Shown here piece by piece: positions 1 through 10,865 of a DNA stretch of 64,000 nucleotides. Position 1 is the first letter of the stretch; each line of letters opens with the position of its first letter. Under the pieces are notes generated by a model. That model had not been told where the DNA came from and made no database searches. It saw only the letters and a program-made list of their open reading frames with translations. Source of the DNA: Orychophragmus violaceus (taxonomy: Eukaryota; Streptophyta; Magnoliopsida; Brassicales; Brassicaceae); contig CM058232.1 of assembly GCA_030180135.1 (NCBI GenBank), positions 61,773,330-61,837,329 on the forward strand. The letters are read 5' to 3'. A program made the translations under genes and the position numbers.

Positions 1-90
<90 letters not shown>
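1..90. repeat. (CT)n microsatellite
   Basis: A pure CT dinucleotide repeat fills the first 90 bases and touches the window edge, so its full length is unknown. It grades into pyrimidine-rich DNA. CT tracts of this kind are common in plant 5' UTRs and core promoters, but no transcription unit could be recognised here. Confidence 0.97.
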
Positions 91-93
<3 letters not shown>

Positions 94-282
94 GTTCTTC
101 TTCTCCGGCGAGCTTCTCCCTCCTCTGTCTTCTCCCTTCCACGATGTCCATCTTCTTCTTCTTGTTCTTCTTTTTCTCTTCTTCTTCTTCCTCCGTTCTC
201 GTGCATTGCTCTCTCTTCTTCATCTTCGGTCTCTCTCTCCTCATTGATTCTCTCTCTTCTCCGCCTAGCTCTCTCTCCCTCT

Positions 283-295
283 CTCTATGCTTCTT

Positions 296-326
<31 letters not shown>

Positions 327-369
327 TTCTTCTTCTTCTTCTTCTTCTTCTTCCTCCTCTTCTTCTTCT

Positions 370-400
<31 letters not shown>

Positions 401-405
401 TTTTT
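283..405. repeat. (TTC)n microsatellite
   Basis: Near-perfect TTC trinucleotide repeat with a few interruptions (TTA, TCC). Because the unit is 3 bp it creates long stop-free frames of poly-Ser, poly-Leu or poly-Phe on the + strand. These are artefacts of composition and not evidence of a protein. Confidence 0.95.
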
Positions 406-2181
406 TTTCTTCCGTTCCTGCTTCAAATGTTTTCGTATATCTCTTCCGTACCCCGAGGCCTCTCTCTTGTACCTCCTGGAGATCGTCTTATTCTTCCTCT
501 GAGCCGCCCCAAGCCTCGCATCCTGTTGTTTTGTATCGATCTCTCTCGTTTTGCGCCTTTTCTTCTTCTTCTTCTTTGCAAATCTCTTAGGCCTCTCTCT
601 CCTGGTTGCTTTCTCTCTCTTGCTCGTCCTCCGTTTTGTGTCCCAACTCTCCTTCCCGAGTTAGTGATTTTTCCGTCTCCGACAAAGATTACTCTGATGT
701 GTATTTCGAGATTAATCATTGAGTTGCATCAGCGGAACTGGAGCATCACCCTTGTCGGTAATGTTTGTAATCAGCTTGTTAGCCGGCACCGTCGAAGACA
801 TCGCTCCCAAACTAAGAACCATCTCCGTCGATCTTTTCGTTGCTTATCCTGATCTCTGGTTGCGGCTCCCGTTTCCCTCCATCGTGGTCGCATATCATGA
901 ATGACGGTTGCAGATCATCACCGACTGATCAACATTATATCCAAGGTGAGGTGATTATTCTAATTAGTTACTTGTGTATTGTTATACGTCGTAATGTCAT
1001 GGTTAGGTTGAGCTAGCTTCATTTCTTGTTGTGTTGATATAGTAGCGTATAAGAACGCATATATATATATATATGTCGTACCATATAGCTTATAATATAT
1101 ACCAGATCTATATATATATATACTTATATTTTTAAACCAAATTGCATTGAGTAATGTACCAAAATTGAATTGGAAGTGGTTGATTAGATTGCTTGTTGTG
1201 TTGTTTGAATGCCATTGATTGATGCGTGCGAACCTAGAATATGTTTAGGCGAATTAGGTTGTGAATCGCATATTGGTTATATGATTGGAGTAGTGTGATG
1301 TGTAGGTGCCGAGGGATGTGAGTTCCTCTGTGCACGGATGTTGGCAGGGCATGGATACCAAAGTCAATGATGATAACATGTCCTTCGTCGATTAGGGCAT
1401 TGGGAGCCCTGGGTCTCCTGGTGCGTCAGGTCCGAGTTGGCCTGGGACATGGGGCTATAACCCATGTGGATATCAGGTCCGTGTTGTCCTAGAACATGGG
1501 GATGTTAAATGATAACCGTGGGGATTCAGGCCGGTGTAGGCTTGGGAAACATAGATCCGAGTTTGAAGTTCACTTGTTTGGTGCGTGCTGTTTGAGTAAC
1601 TATATATATATATCTAAATATAATTTCTGATTGCGAATATTTAATTCTAGTTTCAGTATTAAGTCGTGTGATGGTTATATCGTGATTAATTGGTTTGAAT
1701 CGTTTTCATTGGATAATTCAAATTACTCATCGTTCCTTGTTTTTCTTTTCTTTCTCGGCAAGACTAGAAGCCAATACTGGTTATGTTGATGGATTTGTAT
1801 AAAAGAAAATAAACTCATGACCGTTGAAACCATGAAAGAACATACCGATTAGCCTTTCTGCGTAGATACTTGTTCTAATGCTATTGTTACGGTTTGTCCA
1901 GATCGAAATATTATAGAGCAAAACTTGATTTGATTTAATTTGGTAGACAAATGACAAAAAAAAAAAAAAATCATTCATGTGCTTAGGCCGATAAAAAAAA
2001 CTAAAACAAAAGCAGCTGAAAAGAGAATGTTCTGTCTGTCTTTATCTTCCACTTCCAGGTCCCGTTGCTTCAGTCTCCATTTGCAGAGAATGCTCGATGC
2101 CCTTTTGGTCAATTCACCTCTGAAACCTTCTTAATTTACTTCAAAGTGCCACTATACCTACATCACCTTTTCCCGTGAGCT
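406..2181. other. Unrecognised flank upstream of CLV2
   Basis: No gene is supported here. The stretch to about 900 is pyrimidine-rich and has open frames without recognisable domains. TA-dinucleotide tracts lie near 1062-1075 and 1109-1121. Three imperfect copies of a G-rich ~47-53 bp unit beginning TCAGG start at 1426, 1473 and 1526. The last few hundred bases are AT-rich and probably hold the CLV2 promoter and 5' UTR; no TATA box could be fixed with confidence. Confidence 0.5.
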
Positions 2182-4329
2182 ATGGTGAAGATTGCAGATT
2201 TTACCCTCTTCTTCTTCTTCGTCTTCTCTCCTTCGTTGCTTCTAGCTCAATCACATCCTCGAGGGATTGACCCACAAGACAAAGCCTCGTTATTGATTTT
2301 CCGCGTTTCGATTCACGACCCGAATCGAAGCTTATCGACATGGTACAGCTCAACATGTTCTAACTGGACAGGTATAGCTTGTCAGAACCCGACCGGAAAA
2401 GTTATTTCCCTCACGTTATCCGCTACAAATTTGTCCGGTCAGATTCACCCATCTATCTGTAAGCTCACTTCACTTCAAATCTTGGACCTTTCCGGAAACA
2501 ATTTCTCTGGAAACATCCCCACTTGCTTCGGTGCGTTGCGTAATCTTAGAACACTCAATCTTAGTCGGAATAGTTTGGTTGGTTCGATTCCCGGAACATT
2601 CGTTAACCTTAAGGACCTAAGAGAACTCGTTCTAAGCAATAATATAGGTTTAAGAGGATTGATTCCTCCTTGGGTTGGAGAATTGATGAATCTTGAGAGA
2701 ATTGATCTAAGTTTCTGCTCGTTTCTAGGAGAGCTACCTGAAAGCTTGCTGTATTTGGAATCTCTGAAGTTTTTGTATCTTGAGAGCAATAATTTGACTG
2801 GTACACTTAGAGATTTTCAACAGCCATTGGTGGTTCTTAATCTTGCTTCAAATCGGTTTTCGGGTACACTGCCTTGTTTCTACGCCTCTCGTCCATCTCT
2901 TAGTGTACTGGATCTTGCTGAAAACTCTCTGGTTGGTGGATTACCTTCTTGTGTGGGTTCTTTATCAGAGCTGAGTCATCTCAATCTTTCCTTCAATGGC
3001 TTCAGCTACGAGATATCTCCAAGGCTTACGTTTTCTGAGAAGCTTGTGATACTTGACTTGAGCCACAACGGGTTTTCTGGTCATCTCCCTTGCAGGATCT
3101 CTGAAACGACTGAGAAACTGGGTCTGATTCTTCTTGATCTCTCTTATAATAGGTTCTCTGGTGATATACCGGTGAGGATCACCGAGCTGACAAGCTTACA
3201 AGCATTGCGTCTCTCCCACAATCTTCTGACGGGAGATATTCCTTCGAGAATCGGGAATCTGACGTATCTCCAAGTCATTGATCTTTCACACAATGCATTA
3301 ACCGGATCAATCCCTCTCAACATTGTTGGATGCTTTCAGTTACTCGCTCTTATGATCAGCAACAACAATCTCTCCGGCGAAATCCAACCCGAGCTTGATG
3401 CGTTAAACAGTCTCAAGATACTAGACATAAGCAACAACAAGATCTCTGGTGAGATTCCGCTTACTTTAGCCAGCCTGAAGTCTCTTGAGATTGTGGACAT
3501 AAGTTCCAACAACCTCTCAGGAAACCTTAATGAAGCCATTACCAAATGGTCCAATCTCAAGTATCTATCTCTTGCACGCAACAAGTTCAGTGGAACTCTT
3601 CCTTCTTGGTTGTTCAAGTTTGACAAGATCCAAATGATTGACTACTCTAGCAACAGATTCTCCTGGTTCATACCGGACGATAACTTAAACAGCACCCGCT
3701 TCAAAGATTTTCAGACCGCTGGATCTTCAGAGCCACCAGGGAAAGTAGAGATCAAGATATTAGCAAATGTGGTTGCTAAAGACGAACTAACCTTCAGCTA
3801 CAATCTTTTGTCAATGGTTGGGATCGATCTTTCTGACAATCTATTACACGGAGAAATACCAGAAGCATTGTTCAGACAGAAGAACATCGAGTACTTGAAC
3901 TTGTCTTACAACTTCCTCGAAGGTCAGCTTCCGCATTTAGAGAAGCTGCCAAGATTAAAAGCCTTAGATCTTTCACACAACTCTCTATCAGGTCAAGTTA
4001 CTGGAAATGTCTCAACTCCTCCAGGATTGACACTTCTGAATCTATCTCACAACTGTTTCTCTGGAGTCATTACTGAGAAAGAAGGGCTTGGAAAGTTTCC
4101 AGGCGCTTTGGTTGGAAATCCGGAACTGTGTGTCGAATCTTCAGGAATCAAGTGCGATCCTGCAAACATTGATGCATCTCAGGAGGAAATATATCAAAAC
4201 GAGTTGGTGGAGGGGCCGATATCGATTTGGATATTCTGCTTAAGTGCGTTTGTTAGCTTCGATATTGGAGTGTTGGGTATCTTCTGCTCATCTCGTGCTC
4301 GGAGTTATATTCTTCAAACCAAAGGTTAA
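2182..4329 (+). CDS. CLV2: CLAVATA2 receptor-like protein
   Basis: A 715-residue receptor-like protein without a kinase, at the plasma membrane. In Arabidopsis CLV2 pairs with the pseudokinase CORYNE/SOL2 in CLE-peptide signalling that limits stem-cell number in shoot and root meristems. Visible parts in order: a hydrophobic signal peptide (about 1-22, ending LLLAQS); an N-terminal cap with paired cysteines (CSNWTGIAC); a long run of plant-type 24-residue leucine-rich repeats with LSGxIP signatures; an island interrupting the repeats at about 505-545; further LRRs; one transmembrane helix at about 680-704; and an 11-residue tail (RARSYILQTKG). Length is close to the ~720 residues of Arabidopsis CLV2, and I recognise the C-terminal half as nearly identical to it. 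The ATG directly precedes the signal peptide and the frame is uninterrupted and intronless, as in Arabidopsis. It appears intact. It is the only recognisable host gene in the window. Confidence 0.95.
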   Translation: MVKIADFTLFFFFVFSPSLLLAQSHPRGIDPQDKASLLIFRVSIHDPNRSLSTWYSSTCSNWTGIACQNPTGKVISLTLSATNLSGQIHPSICKLTSLQILDLSGNNFSGNIPTCFGALRNLRTLNLSRNSLVGSIPGTFVNLKDLRELVLSNNIGLRGLIPPWVGELMNLERIDLSFCSFLGELPESLLYLESLKFLYLESNNLTGTLRDFQQPLVVLNLASNRFSGTLPCFYASRPSLSVLDLAENSLVGGLPSCVGSLSELSHLNLSFNGFSYEISPRLTFSEKLVILDLSHNGFSGHLPCRISETTEKLGLILLDLSYNRFSGDIPVRITELTSLQALRLSHNLLTGDIPSRIGNLTYLQVIDLSHNALTGSIPLNIVGCFQLLALMISNNNLSGEIQPELDALNSLKILDISNNKISGEIPLTLASLKSLEIVDISSNNLSGNLNEAITKWSNLKYLSLARNKFSGTLPSWLFKFDKIQMIDYSSNRFSWFIPDDNLNSTRFKDFQTAGSSEPPGKVEIKILANVVAKDELTFSYNLLSMVGIDLSDNLLHGEIPEALFRQKNIEYLNLSYNFLEGQLPHLEKLPRLKALDLSHNSLSGQVTGNVSTPPGLTLLNLSHNCFSGVITEKEGLGKFPGALVGNPELCVESSGIKCDPANIDASQEEIYQNELVEGPISIWIFCLSAFVSFDIGVLGIFCSSRARSYILQTKG

Positions 4330-4487
4330 AATCTGAATCGTGGGCAAATGGCAAAGAGAAAGTTGATTTATCTGTTTTCTGAGATGTGAAAGTGGTAATG
4401 TTTGTTACTAAAAATCTTTTCCCTTTGCTGATCTCAAATATTTCTTGTTTATCTAACTTGACACTGACCCAGGAACGAAAGACCTTT

Positions 4488-4990
4488 TCTACCATGATAT
4501 AATATTTTACTCTTGTTGTCAAATTTAATTTAGTAAGGGTCTCAGTTGTGACAATGTTTTTAGTCGTGGGGGAAAAACAATTTTAGAGTGTGGTACAGTT
4601 TAACTATGGTATGTATGTATTGCGGGATAAGTGGAAACAAATTGTTTGAATGACAGTTTGATTGGTGAAATATGATTTACGATACACGATAAAATGTTTG
4701 AATAATGAATGTTTTAAATTTTATTTTTACTTTAAGAATAGTATTTTCTACAATGATAGAATGTTTTACTCATTGTTGTCAAATTTAATATAGTAAGGGT
4801 TTGAATGGTGACAATATTTTTAGTTGTGTTGGAAAAACAATTTTAGAGTGCAATGCAGTTCAATTACAGTACAAATGGATTGTGGGATAAATGCAAATGA
4901 ATTGTTTAAATGACAATTTGATTGGTGAAATATGATTTGTGAGACACGATAAATGTTTGAATGATGAAGTTTTAAAAATAGTATTTTAAA
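4488..4990. repeat. Tandem duplication, ~260 bp unit
   Basis: Two diverged copies of one segment lie head to tail, starting near 4488 and 4748. Both begin TCTACNATGATA and share landmarks such as TTGTTGTCAAATTTAAT and TTGATTGGTGAAATATGATT. A shorter, more diverged relative (GGTGACAATGTATTTA) follows at about 5100. Each contains a GAATGGTGACAAT-like motif also seen at other MITE-like ends nearby, so the repeat may derive from a non-autonomous DNA transposon. No coding capacity. Confidence 0.75.
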
Positions 4991-5164
4991 TTTATTATAA
5001 TTAATATATTTGTTAAAAACAATTGTTTTTAGTGTTAATGAAAAATATTTTCATAAACTTATGAATTATAAATATCTAGTTTATTTAAAGTGAAGTTAAT
5101 GGTGACAATGTATTTACTTGTGCGGGAAAACTATTTTAGCGTATTATATGGTTCAACTGCGAAG

Positions 5165-5608
5165 GGGTGCAACTTTGATTAGTTCAGGTTTGTTATGTTT
5201 GGTTAGTCGATTATTCAGGTAATTTATCGGTTAATTTAGCGGTTTAAGCGTACGGTATTGATGCGTTTCGATTATCAGTTAATTCGATTATTAGTATTAA
5301 TAACCAAAAAGTTACCAATCTTTTGGATATAAATTCGGTTAAAATTGGGTAAATTTGGATATATTTTGAGTCAATTTGGTTTGTTCATTTAATAAATTTT
5401 AGTTATATGTAGTATAGTTAGGTTTTAAAGAAACGGTTAACCGATTGGTTTGATCGAATGGGACCGAACTGATAACTGAAATTAATTTTTTTTTTAATTT
5501 AACGAAATAACCGAATTAGATATTCAAACAAGAATCAAAAACCGAAAACTTGGTTTAGTTTGGTTAATTTTAAAATCACAATTCTTTTTGCACACTCAAA
5601 TACTTTGT
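5165..5608. mobile_element. Possible hAT-like MITE remnant
   Basis: AT-rich segment full of GGTTAA/TTAACC-type motifs on both strands (AACGGTTAACCGA, ACCGAATTAGA), typical of Brassicaceae non-autonomous hAT repeats. The left end reads GGGGTGCAAC and the right end, inverted, AGTGTGCAAA. No convincing 8 bp target duplication was found, so the exact ends are uncertain. Confidence 0.4.
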
Positions 5609-5705
5609 TATTGCTTATTAGCTATATTGAATAATTTTATTTTATTAGTTATATCGATTTATTTATAAGGGACCATGCATATGCATATAAGTAATATATA
5701 AGCGT

Positions 5706-6476
5706 TGAATGGTAACATTTAAAAAGTGTTTTTCAAGTGCGTTTTTTTAAAACCGTTTTTAAGTTACAATCACGTAATTTTTGTAATTAACGTTTTTCTA
5801 TTTGAAAAATTATTTATATTTTTCAATGGGGAGAATCCCGTAGAAAACACTCAAGGTGGCACCCATTTCTGATTTAAACCTCGAGACTATTACGTGATCC
5901 AATTAAAACTTCAATGTGACAAAACTGACATATTAAATCTTTAATGTTGTTTTCTTCTTCATTGTTGCAAAACCCCAACGGAACTGTTCAAGGTGAACAG
6001 TAATTCCGTTAGAAAAATATTTTTTTTTTTAAAATAAAATATTCAAAAAATTATATAATTATTCAAAAAGTTCTAAAAAATCCAAAAAATTTAAATAAAA
6101 TCCAAAAAATTTCAAAAAAAATTGAAAATTCTAAAAAACTCTTTAAATATTTCAAATAATTCAAAAAATCTTAAACTTTTCCAAAAAAATAAAAAATAAA
6201 AATATTCTTTAATTTTATTTTTTTAAAATCCAAAAATATATAAAACAAAATAATAATTTAGATATATTTCTCTATATATTGTTAAATTCAAATAAAAATA
6301 TCCATAGACTATATAAAATAGAATTGGGTGCCACTTTGAGGGTTTTCTATGGGATTCTCTCTTTTTCAAAGTAAATGAAAAACCACATTTTCCCGCAAAT
6401 ATATTTATCTCACACGTACCACACTTCAACAACACCGCATTCTAAAACCATCCCGCAATTCCATGGTTACCATTCA
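5706..6476. mobile_element. Putative short-TIR element hosting another MITE
   Basis: TGAATGGTAAC near 5706 is matched by GTTACCATTCA ending near 6476, an 11 bp inverted repeat around 770 bp. The inner part of the right half resembles, inverted, sequence in the 4488-4990 repeat (ATTGCGGGAT, GGTTTTAGAATGCGG). The 534 bp Mutator-type MITE lies inside it. No clean target duplication was seen, so this is tentative. Confidence 0.35.
5828..6361. mobile_element. Mutator-type MITE
   Basis: Inverted repeats of about 40 bp bound this 534 bp AT-rich element. The left end starts GGGGAGAATCCCGTAGAAAA and the right end, inverted, GAGAGAATCCCATAGAAAAC; both continue into GTGGCACCCA. It is flanked by near-identical 9 bp duplications, TTTTTCAAT (5819-5827) and TTTTTCAAA (6362-6370). 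A 9 bp duplication with long TIRs is the Mutator-superfamily signature. There is no coding sequence, so it is non-autonomous. Confidence 0.8.
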
Positions 6477-6805
6477 GGACCATATTGTAATTAATTACAA
6501 TATTGTCTAGTGCTTTATTGGACCACTACTTATAAGTACTTTATTGATTTCAAGATATTTGTTAAACGATTTCAACATATTGAAATACGTGCACGGTTTT
6601 ATTGCAAAACACGAACTTGAGAAAACAATTCTGAATGGCGAACTAATAACGTTTTTGACAAAACCTCTTTAAATTTCGCATTCGTTGTTTTACCATTCAC
6701 TACCTAAAAGTAAAGTCATCTACACTGTTTATGTGTATTTGATATAAAGGATTACAAATGGGTACGACAATGGAAACAATGCCATTAGTTCTCACATTTC
6801 AGAAC
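6371..6805. other. Non-genic spacer
   Basis: AT-rich DNA with no gene. Short GAATGG/CCATTC motifs at about 6634 and 6700 echo the MITE ends to the left. The following LTR homology begins abruptly at about 6806. Confidence 0.5.
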
Positions 6806-8247
6806 CGTTAGGATACCATAGCCCACATAACAGGGCCGTCAGCAGTCATCAGCTTTCATTCCTGACAAACAATATGTAAGGTCAGTACGTGATACGCATT
6901 CGGAATACCGGCGGCCCACCCACCACGTCACCACACTGTATGGCCCCCTGTATGTGCCATGCGTTACGAAATATTACAACCAACATGACAGGGCCGTCTG
7001 CACATCACCTCACATCATTCAAATTACATTCTATCTCAATCTCACATGCCATATAAACTTCTAATATAACAATTCAATCAACTTGCGATAACTCCATTCT
7101 ACATTCATAACTGATTCACAACAACGTCAGGTCATAAGGTAATTATCAATTCTAACAACCTAACTTCAAACAAGCTGGTTCAAGAAGCAGTTCCAATTCG
7201 ATATAGATTCTCGATTTAGTTTTAGATATCATTTCAGATTCGATATGAGGAGATAGTTATAAATATGGTTATACGATTATACTTAGAATCTTACTTACTA
7301 TTATAGTATATATGTATATTTTATGTCCATAAGCTTTTAACTTCGATATACACAACAATCACGAAGCCAATTCAATTATAATCCAATACAAAGTGCAAGA
7401 AAACATATTACATGAATAGAACAAACAGCCTCACCTTGGCCATATTAACTATGACGATGAACCGAAAACAAATCCGGAATTCAACTAGGATACGAGATCG
7501 TGAAAAAAGCACACATATCTCCATGATCTAGAGCTATAGATGGTTTTTCCTTCAACCGAGAGATATAATTATGTGTCTAGAAAGTCCTTGCAAATATTCG
7601 AAGCAGAATCCGTTTTCCCAACCAAAACACAGACATAAATAGAATAATAAGAGATCCGTCATGGACATACATGTTTTATAAAATGGATCACAACTTTTGA
7701 CTCGTAGCTCTGAACTAGGCGAGTTTGATCTCCATGGAAAGAGGATACCGAGATATTTAAAATGACATATTACCCTTTCCGTAGCTCTTTACGGATCTCC
7801 AGGAAATATTCTGACAAATTGACAGCCGAAATAGACCCAATCTTAGTTTTACACTCGAAAGGGTGAAAGATAGAAGAAACGGGATTAGATATCCGATCTG
7901 CCACCACGGTGAATCAAATCGCGAAAGGGGAACAAGAAAAATAGAAAAATAGAATAATAGAATAATAGATGAGGTTATGGATTCACTTAACCCGAAAAAA
8001 ATCGGAGTACGGTGGACGGTGAACACTGGTGGGGTCTCCAACGATGGTGCTCTCGGGCGATGCCTGGCTTTGGCAACGATCAGGCAGAGCTTTGGTGATC
8101 ACTCTTCTCTTTTCTCTTCTCTAGGTGGCTACCTCGTTTTATAGGAAGAGAAGAGGGATAACTTAGATTTAAGGATTAGCTTGAGTTTAAAGGGCTTTAA
8201 AAGAGAAGATTTGATGGGTTTGGGTTTATGGATTTGGGGGTGTGACA
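6806..8247 (-). repeat. Truncated 3' LTR of the old element
   Basis: Aligns with 18640-20068 of the right LTR from GTTAGGATACCATAGCCCAC to the shared end GGTGTGACA. The outer part corresponding to 18202-18639 is absent, so the left edge is a deletion breakpoint and not a true LTR terminus. There are many substitutions against the other LTR, so the element is old. Confidence 0.8.
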
Positions 8248-8659
8248 ATAGTCCCCCATTTTACCGGAATTCCAAGAGAATAGATCTCTAAAAATCAAAC
8301 CCCAAATCCCAAACAGAACACGGAAGTCACTTAGAAGGAATGAGCGAACTCTTACGAAGTTACACACTTCTTCTTGAAATCAAAGGAATGGGTGAGGGAA
8401 TGAGTAAGGGATTAGACTTTTAATAGACCCAGAAACCTTTTGGTTCGGACAATCGTTTAACCAACAATTAAACAAGAAAATGATCGAACGACAATCTTTA
8501 GTCGGGCCTAGAGATGTTAAAGAATGGCATCCGAAAAAGTCTTTACTTCCTCATCCCTATTCTCTTGTTTAAGGAGGTAATACAATATAATCTAAGACTC
8601 ACCATGCGAAAGCCACATAGGGAGAAAGGATATACAAGCCAGAAGAGAGAAGAACATGA
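8248..8659. other. Internal region of old element, left part
   Basis: Internal sequence between the polypurine tract and the copia insertion site. It has no convincing ORF. It ends with CATGA (8655-8659), the left copy of the copia target duplication. Confidence 0.7.
8249..8266 (-). other. Polypurine tract of the old element
   Basis: On the - strand the bases just before the LTR read AAAATGGGGGACTAT, a purine-rich tract in the right place to prime plus-strand DNA synthesis. Confidence 0.6.
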
Positions 8660-9337
8660 TGTTGGGAATGTCCTGAAATCTACCGTACTATCTCTAGAAA
8701 GTATGATAAGTGTCGAGATCAGACATAAGTCATAAATACTGGGTGATCATGATGACTTGCTAGAGTCCGCTCATGATCTATAAGTTTAGGACTTATTACC
8801 AGTATTGTATGATCCCGAAGGGTCACACACCATAGCTAACGGGAAAGTTAAATGGAATTAATACGGTAAGATGCAATGGCATTTACTGTATTGGATCAGA
8901 GAATTGGGCCAGACAAAATACAAGCTTTTGTCTGATTTGTGTCTTGGGCCCAAATAACAAATGAGCCATTAGTCATTAGACTTGGGCCCATTAGAGAGTT
9001 AATTAGAAGGAAGAAATCGAAACCCTAAGCCAGTGCTTGCGATTTTTCTCCCTGTGGCCGCGAGTCTCTCTCTCTCTCTAACTCTCTCTTTCTGATCTGA
9101 TCCATCTCTTTGGTCTAGCAGCCGTCCCTTGCTTGTAAGAGTGTGGATACTCAAGGAGGAATAGGTGATTCATCTGTTCTAGACTGATCTTGTCATTACC
9201 ATCAATCCGCTGTGCAATCAATAGGTAATGTTACAGGTTTGGTTTTATGATTCGTTTTGCAAGCACCTAGATCTATTAAGATTATGTGTTAGGTTGTAAT
9301 ACGAGAATTAAACCTTGATAAACACAATAATCCTTCA
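8660..9337 (+). repeat. 5' LTR of copia
   Basis: 678 bp, starting TGTTGGGAATGTCC and ending AATAATCCTTCA. It has (CT)7 where the 3' LTR has (CT)8. As the 5' LTR it should carry the promoter; no TATA box was fixed. Confidence 0.97.
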
Positions 9338-9338
9338 G

Positions 9339-9356
9339 TGGTATCAGAGCCAGGTT
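9339..9356 (+). other. tRNA-iMet primer binding site
   Basis: TGGTATCAGAGCCAGGTT lies one base inside the 5' LTR. It is complementary to the 3' end of plant initiator tRNA-Met, the usual primer of Ty1/copia reverse transcription. Confidence 0.95.
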
Positions 9357-10865
9357 GTAGGTTTCTTGTGAAATTGGATCATATGAAAGTTTGATGGTTT
9401 AGAATTAATTTTGAATTAAAATTGATTATAGAAATCATTAACCAAATTCGAATGTGATCATGTTTGTTAATCGCATGTCTTGAGCCAATTAATAAACCCT
9501 AATCGTTTAATATGGCTTGTTATTGGAATCGGTTATTGTCTGTTCATTAATGGATTCGTTTGTTGAATTGTTAATGAGATAAAAGAGGTTGACTTTGTTT
9601 TGTTCAAAAGGAATCATGTTAGGGTTTGATAATATTAAGCGATCGAAATTGATGTGCATAAGGTCAAAACCGGTTAATGTTTTGTCTTTAAGTGGTTCAA
9701 TTATTGAATGATCTAAGGCTCGATTGTGTATCGTTTGATTATTGAATTGGTAAAAGACGAAAACGTTATGTTATATGAATGTTGTCTTATATGAATGTTG
9801 TCTTCTTGTGAAGAACATGATCGCTTGAAAATGTTTGTTGAATTAATTTTCAAACGATGGTAAGAAGGTTTGCGATCGTTGAGATCATGATCGCAACAAT
9901 ATGTGATTATATAAATCATTAATTATTTAATTAATGTATGGTTAAGGCGTTAACCAAAATCGCGGTTTGCTGGAAATAATTTAATACATGGTATTATTTA
10001 ATTTCTGGTTAAACCGGATTTAAATTCATAAAATTGAATTTTAACCTAAACCGAAGGCTGGTCTAAGTTTGATTTGGTTGGACCAAATAATTTAGAGCTG
10101 GTCTGGTTTAGTAAATAACCGATGGTTTTGATAGTTAATTTGGTCTTGGACCAGAATTAATAAACCGGATCGGTTATGTCAAATTATTGGGCCAACTGGA
10201 ATTCTATGGTCTTGGGCCAAGAATTGGGCCTATAATTTGTGACCCAACCCAAAATATTTATAAAATATTAAATTAGAAATTTCTAATTTTAGTAGTTACT
10301 AAATTTAGAAAGTTTCTAAAATAAGAAAGTTTCCGAAAATAGTAATCTTCTATTTTTGGAAATAAAACTTAAAAATCCTCAAAAACAATATCAAGCTTGG
10401 ATGTCTTTCCAATCTTGTCAGCTACTTAACGCTTATTCGATTACAGATATGGCTTACAGTGTGAGGTGTCTGTTTTCGCGTAAGTAAAGTAGTATATAGT
10501 CACTAATTTCATTGGGAGTCCCAGATTTTAGTGATTATTTGGCTGTAAGAGATTGGTTTCCTTGACTAGGCCATCGGGAGTCCCGGGCCTTGAGACATCT
10601 GGTGAATTTGGGCCTCGGGTCCAATTCACAACCGAGAGTTATATGAGATATAACTAGCTGTGTGTATGCTTACCAAGTAAAGCTAATTCCGGGTGACGGC
10701 CAGTGGCCCACTTTGGATTTAGCTGAACATGGGTCTCGGAATCATTGTATTCTTATGAGGTTAAACAAAGAAATTTTGAATACAATGCGAGTTTTCTTAT
10801 AAGTTGTTAAGATTGCTCTTTTATGAACATAATAACTAAATCTCTATTGTCTCATATTTTCAGCT
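9357..10865 (+). other. Long copia leader
   Basis: About 1.5 kb of non-coding leader lies between the primer site and the gag-pol start. It is AT-rich with a GC-richer patch at about 10515-10750 holding repeated GGGAGTCCC motifs. It presumably holds packaging and dimerisation signals, but none can be identified from sequence alone. Confidence 0.7.

Noticed and set aside
144..904. Long open frames rich in Ser, Leu or Phe near the window start
   Set aside because: They come from TTC and CT microsatellites and pyrimidine-rich DNA. Several overlapping frames are equally open and none has a recognisable domain.
6300..6805. Missing outer end of the old element's left LTR
   Set aside because: I looked for a TGTAACACCC start upstream of 6806 and found none; homology with the other LTR stops abruptly, so truncation is the simpler reading.
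8514..8735. Short ORF spanning the left copia boundary
   Set aside because: It runs across the insertion junction at 8660 and therefore cannot be a real gene of either element.
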